Positions 62,583-64,000 of a stretch of DNA of 64,000 nt are shown here, piece after piece (position 1 is the stretch's first letter; the number at the start of each line of letters is the position of its first letter). Under the pieces are notes generated by a model. That model searched no databases. It saw nothing but the letters and a program-made list of their open reading frames with translations, and had not been told where the DNA came from. The DNA comes from CAYJFG01 sp964369405 (GTDB taxonomy: Bacteria; Bacillota; Clostridia; Oscillospirales; Acutalibacteraceae), in contig CAYJGB010000008.1 of assembly GCA_964369405.1 (NCBI GenBank), positions 21,167 to 85,166 on the forward strand, given 5' to 3'. The translations under genes were made by a program, and so were the position numbers.

Positions 62583-63659
62583 ATGACAGAAAAAGTTATG
62601 GTAGGTATGAGTGGTGGGGTAGATAGTTCTGTATGTGCAGTTTTGCTAATGGAGCAAGGATATAACACTTGTGGCGTAACTTTGCAACTATTTAATAACA
62701 ACAATGCATTGCAAGATGAGTTAACACGTACTTGTAGTTCTTTAGATGATGTAAAAGATGCTAAGAAAGTATGTGAAAAATTAGGCATTGAGCATTATGT
62801 TTTTGACTTTACTAATGAGTTTAAAGAAAATGTTATTAAAAAATTTGCATTAAGCTATGAAAAAGGGGAAACTCCTAATCCATGCATATTTTGCAATGGT
62901 AGCATAAAATTTGGTAAGCTTCTTGAGCAAGCGCAATCAATGGGGAAAGATAAAATAGCTACAGGACATTATGTTCAAAGTGAATATGATAGTGTTAGCA
63001 AAAGGTATCTTCTAAAAAAAGCCCTTGATAACACAAAAGACCAAACATATGTACTTTATATGCTTAGTCAGTTGGAGTTGTCTAAAATAATATTTCCTTT
63101 AGGTGGATATAAAAAATCTGATGCTAGAATTATCGCAGAAAAAAGCAATTTGATTAATGCAAGAAAACCAGATAGTCAAGATATTTGTTTTATAAAAGAC
63201 GGTGATTATGCAAAGTTTTTAGAAGAGCAAATGGGAATAAAAACACCAAAAGGTAACTTTGTATATAAAGATGGCACAGTTTTAGGTGAGCATAAAGGGA
63301 TTATTCACTATACAATTGGACAGAGAAAAGGTTTAGGTATAAGTTATAAGCACCCGATTTTTGTAATTGATAAAGAAAAAGAAAGTAATATTGTAAAACT
63401 AGGCGAAAGTATAGACTTGTTTTCAAAAAGACTTACAGCTAATAATGTAAATTACATAGCGATAGAAAAATTAAACGGTGATATGAATGTAAAAGCTAAG
63501 ACTAGATATAGTCAAAAAGAAGCTAATGCTAAAATTCACCCAATATCCGAGGATAGAGTAGTTGTAGAATTTGAAGAAAATCAAAGAGCAATTACAAAAG
63601 GTCAATCAGTAGTATTTTATGATAACGATATAGTTGTCGGTGGTGGAATAATAGAGTAA
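62583..63659 (+). CDS. mnmA: tRNA-specific 2-thiouridylase
   Basis: GAAGGAT six bases before the ATG at 62583 decides the start (358 residues). The PP-loop GMSGGVDSSV and the two catalytic cysteines (NPCIFCNGSIKFG and DICFIKDGDY) are present. It thiolates U34 of tRNA-Lys, Glu and Gln. It lies 28 bases after nadA; no cysteine desulfurase gene is adjacent. Confidence 0.95.
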   Translation: MTEKVMVGMSGGVDSSVCAVLLMEQGYNTCGVTLQLFNNNNALQDELTRTCSSLDDVKDAKKVCEKLGIEHYVFDFTNEFKENVIKKFALSYEKGETPNPCIFCNGSIKFGKLLEQAQSMGKDKIATGHYVQSEYDSVSKRYLLKKALDNTKDQTYVLYMLSQLELSKIIFPLGGYKKSDARIIAEKSNLINARKPDSQDICFIKDGDYAKFLEEQMGIKTPKGNFVYKDGTVLGEHKGIIHYTIGQRKGLGISYKHPIFVIDKEKESNIVKLGESIDLFSKRLTANNVNYIAIEKLNGDMNVKAKTRYSQKEANAKIHPISEDRVVVEFEENQRAITKGQSVVFYDNDIVVGGGIIE

Positions 63660-63669
63660 ATGTATATTA

Positions 63670-63711
63670 AAAGGCTCTTTGTCAAATATTTGAGTTTGAC
63701 AAAGAGCCTTT
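63670..63711 (+). terminator. Hairpin after mnmA, GGCTCTTTGTCAAA copy 2
   Basis: AAAGGCTCTTTGTCAAA pairs exactly with TTTGACAAAGAGCCTTT. It is the second occurrence of the arm sequence seen at 285-324. It lies 11 bases after the mnmA stop. Confidence 0.75.
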
Positions 63712-63725
63712 AAAATTAGAATGCA

Positions 63726-63764
63726 AAACAAAACGCACCTCACAAAGTGAAGTGCGTTTTTATT
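63726..63764 (-). terminator. Terminator of the CAU tRNA gene
   Basis: AAAACGCAC (63730-63738) pairs with GTGCGTTTT (63752-63760), with TCAC/GTGA inside. On the minus strand the stem is followed by GTTTTGC. It lies 16 bases past the CCA end of the tRNA and may work in both directions. Confidence 0.75.
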
Positions 63765-63779
63765 AGTCGAATTATCGAC

Positions 63780-63856
63780 TGGTGGGCCATCAGGGACTCG
63801 AACCCCGGACCTACCGGTTATGAGCCGGTTGCTCTAACCAGCTGAGCTAATGGCCC
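63780..63856 (-). tRNA. tRNA with CAU anticodon (elongator Met most likely)
   Basis: On the minus strand the 77-base gene starts GGGCCATTAGCTCAGC, has the anticodon arm CCGGCTCATAACCGG, a T arm with GGTTCGAGTCC, and ends ATGGCCCACCA with encoded CCA. The first pair G-C and the D arm exclude initiator tRNA. CAU also occurs in the Ile2 tRNA after lysidine modification, so elongator Met is likely but not proven. Confidence 0.85.
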
Positions 63857-63882
63857 ACAGCTGGATTTTCTAGTGCTTTAAT

Positions 63883-63911
63883 ATTGTATCAGAATAATTA
63901 ATAAATGTCAA
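63883..63911 (-). promoter_or_regulatory. Promoter of the CAU tRNA gene
   Basis: On the minus strand a consensus TTGACA is followed after 17 bases by TACAAT, about 25 bases before the tRNA start. Confidence 0.8.
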
Positions 63912-63946
63912 TAGGAAAATAAAATAAAATTTTTAAAATAAAAGTC

Positions 63947-63975
63947 TTGACAAAAGACAAAAAGAATGATAGAAT
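63947..63975 (+). promoter_or_regulatory. Strong promoter facing out of the window
   Basis: TTGACA (63947-63952) and TAGAAT (63970-63975) are separated by 17 bases. The transcript starts near 63982, and its gene lies beyond the right edge. Confidence 0.8.
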
Positions 63976-63982
63976 AGTCAAG

Positions 63983-63996
63983 CTGTCGAAAGACAG
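63983..63996 (+). other. GAAA-tetraloop hairpin at the 5' end of the outgoing transcript
   Basis: CTGTC-GAAA-GACAG begins at the predicted transcription start and is followed by AGGA at the window edge. It may be a stabilising 5' hairpin or the first stem of a leader RNA that continues outside. Confidence 0.55.
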
Positions 63997-64000
63997 AGGA

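Overview
The window is AT-rich bacterial chromosome with purine-rich ribosome binding sites, several TTG and GTG starts and clear sigma-A type promoters. It fits a strictly anaerobic, fermentative Clostridia (Firmicutes). An NADH-type multisubunit [FeFe]-hydrogenase, acetate kinase, a dockerin/cohesin scaffoldin, a secreted CBM26-type amylase, reverse rubrerythrin with PerR, and the type IV pilus set together point to a gut or rumen Ruminococcaceae/Oscillospirales-like organism. The genus cannot be fixed from the sequence alone. No phage, CRISPR array or intact insertion sequence was seen.

Layout. 1-5361: end of a tRNA-Pro, then the minus-strand hydrogenase operon (hydC-like, an HATPase protein, a [2Fe-2S] protein, hydB, hydA). 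5712-7120: a small membrane protein and a secreted papain-fold protein. 7412-11524: response regulator, sensor kinase and HtrA protease in one operon, resembling CssRS-HtrA. 11966-19235: a type IV pilus assembly operon (fused pilMN, pilO, prepilin peptidase, pilB, pilT, pilC) without a pilin gene. 19708-21081: glyS. 21489-24302: a secreted protein with an N-terminal dockerin and five cohesin-like modules, followed by a decayed copy of its own 3' end. 24939-27695: polysaccharide chain-length/tyrosine kinase pair and a nucleotidyltransferase. 27797-30322: ackA divergent from tmcAL. 30514-34997: a 1447-residue amylase followed by a 41-residue peptide gene. 35351-37918: feoA, feoB and a FeoB-associated protein under metalloregulator-like operators. 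38206-41650: a membrane protein with pyrC and pyrF. 41866-43773: a diguanylate cyclase. 43939-48583: minus-strand genes for a phosphatase, a radical SAM protein, rubrerythrin, PerR, a short-chain dehydrogenase and a flavin reductase-like protein, with one plus-strand amidase among them.

48940-61519 is a nearly complete arginine pathway (argG, H, C, J, B, D, F) that encloses four tandem family-2 glycosyltransferases between argG and argH and a GNAT acetyltransferase between argB and argD. nadA, mnmA and a CAU-anticodon tRNA close the window, with a strong outward promoter at the right edge.

Intergenic DNA is rich in structure. There are two copies of a roughly 150-bp nested inverted-repeat element, three copies of a short dispersed repeat, a family of similar GGCTnTT-type hairpins at gene ends, and a cloverleaf-like palindrome whose arms contain the stop codons of two convergent genes. 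The least expected items are the glycosyltransferase array with a 303-bp identical N-terminal segment in two neighbours, the small peptide gene behind the amylase, the decayed cohesin fragment, the radical SAM/phosphatase pair, and the three TTAG-N6-CTAA sites of the feo locus.
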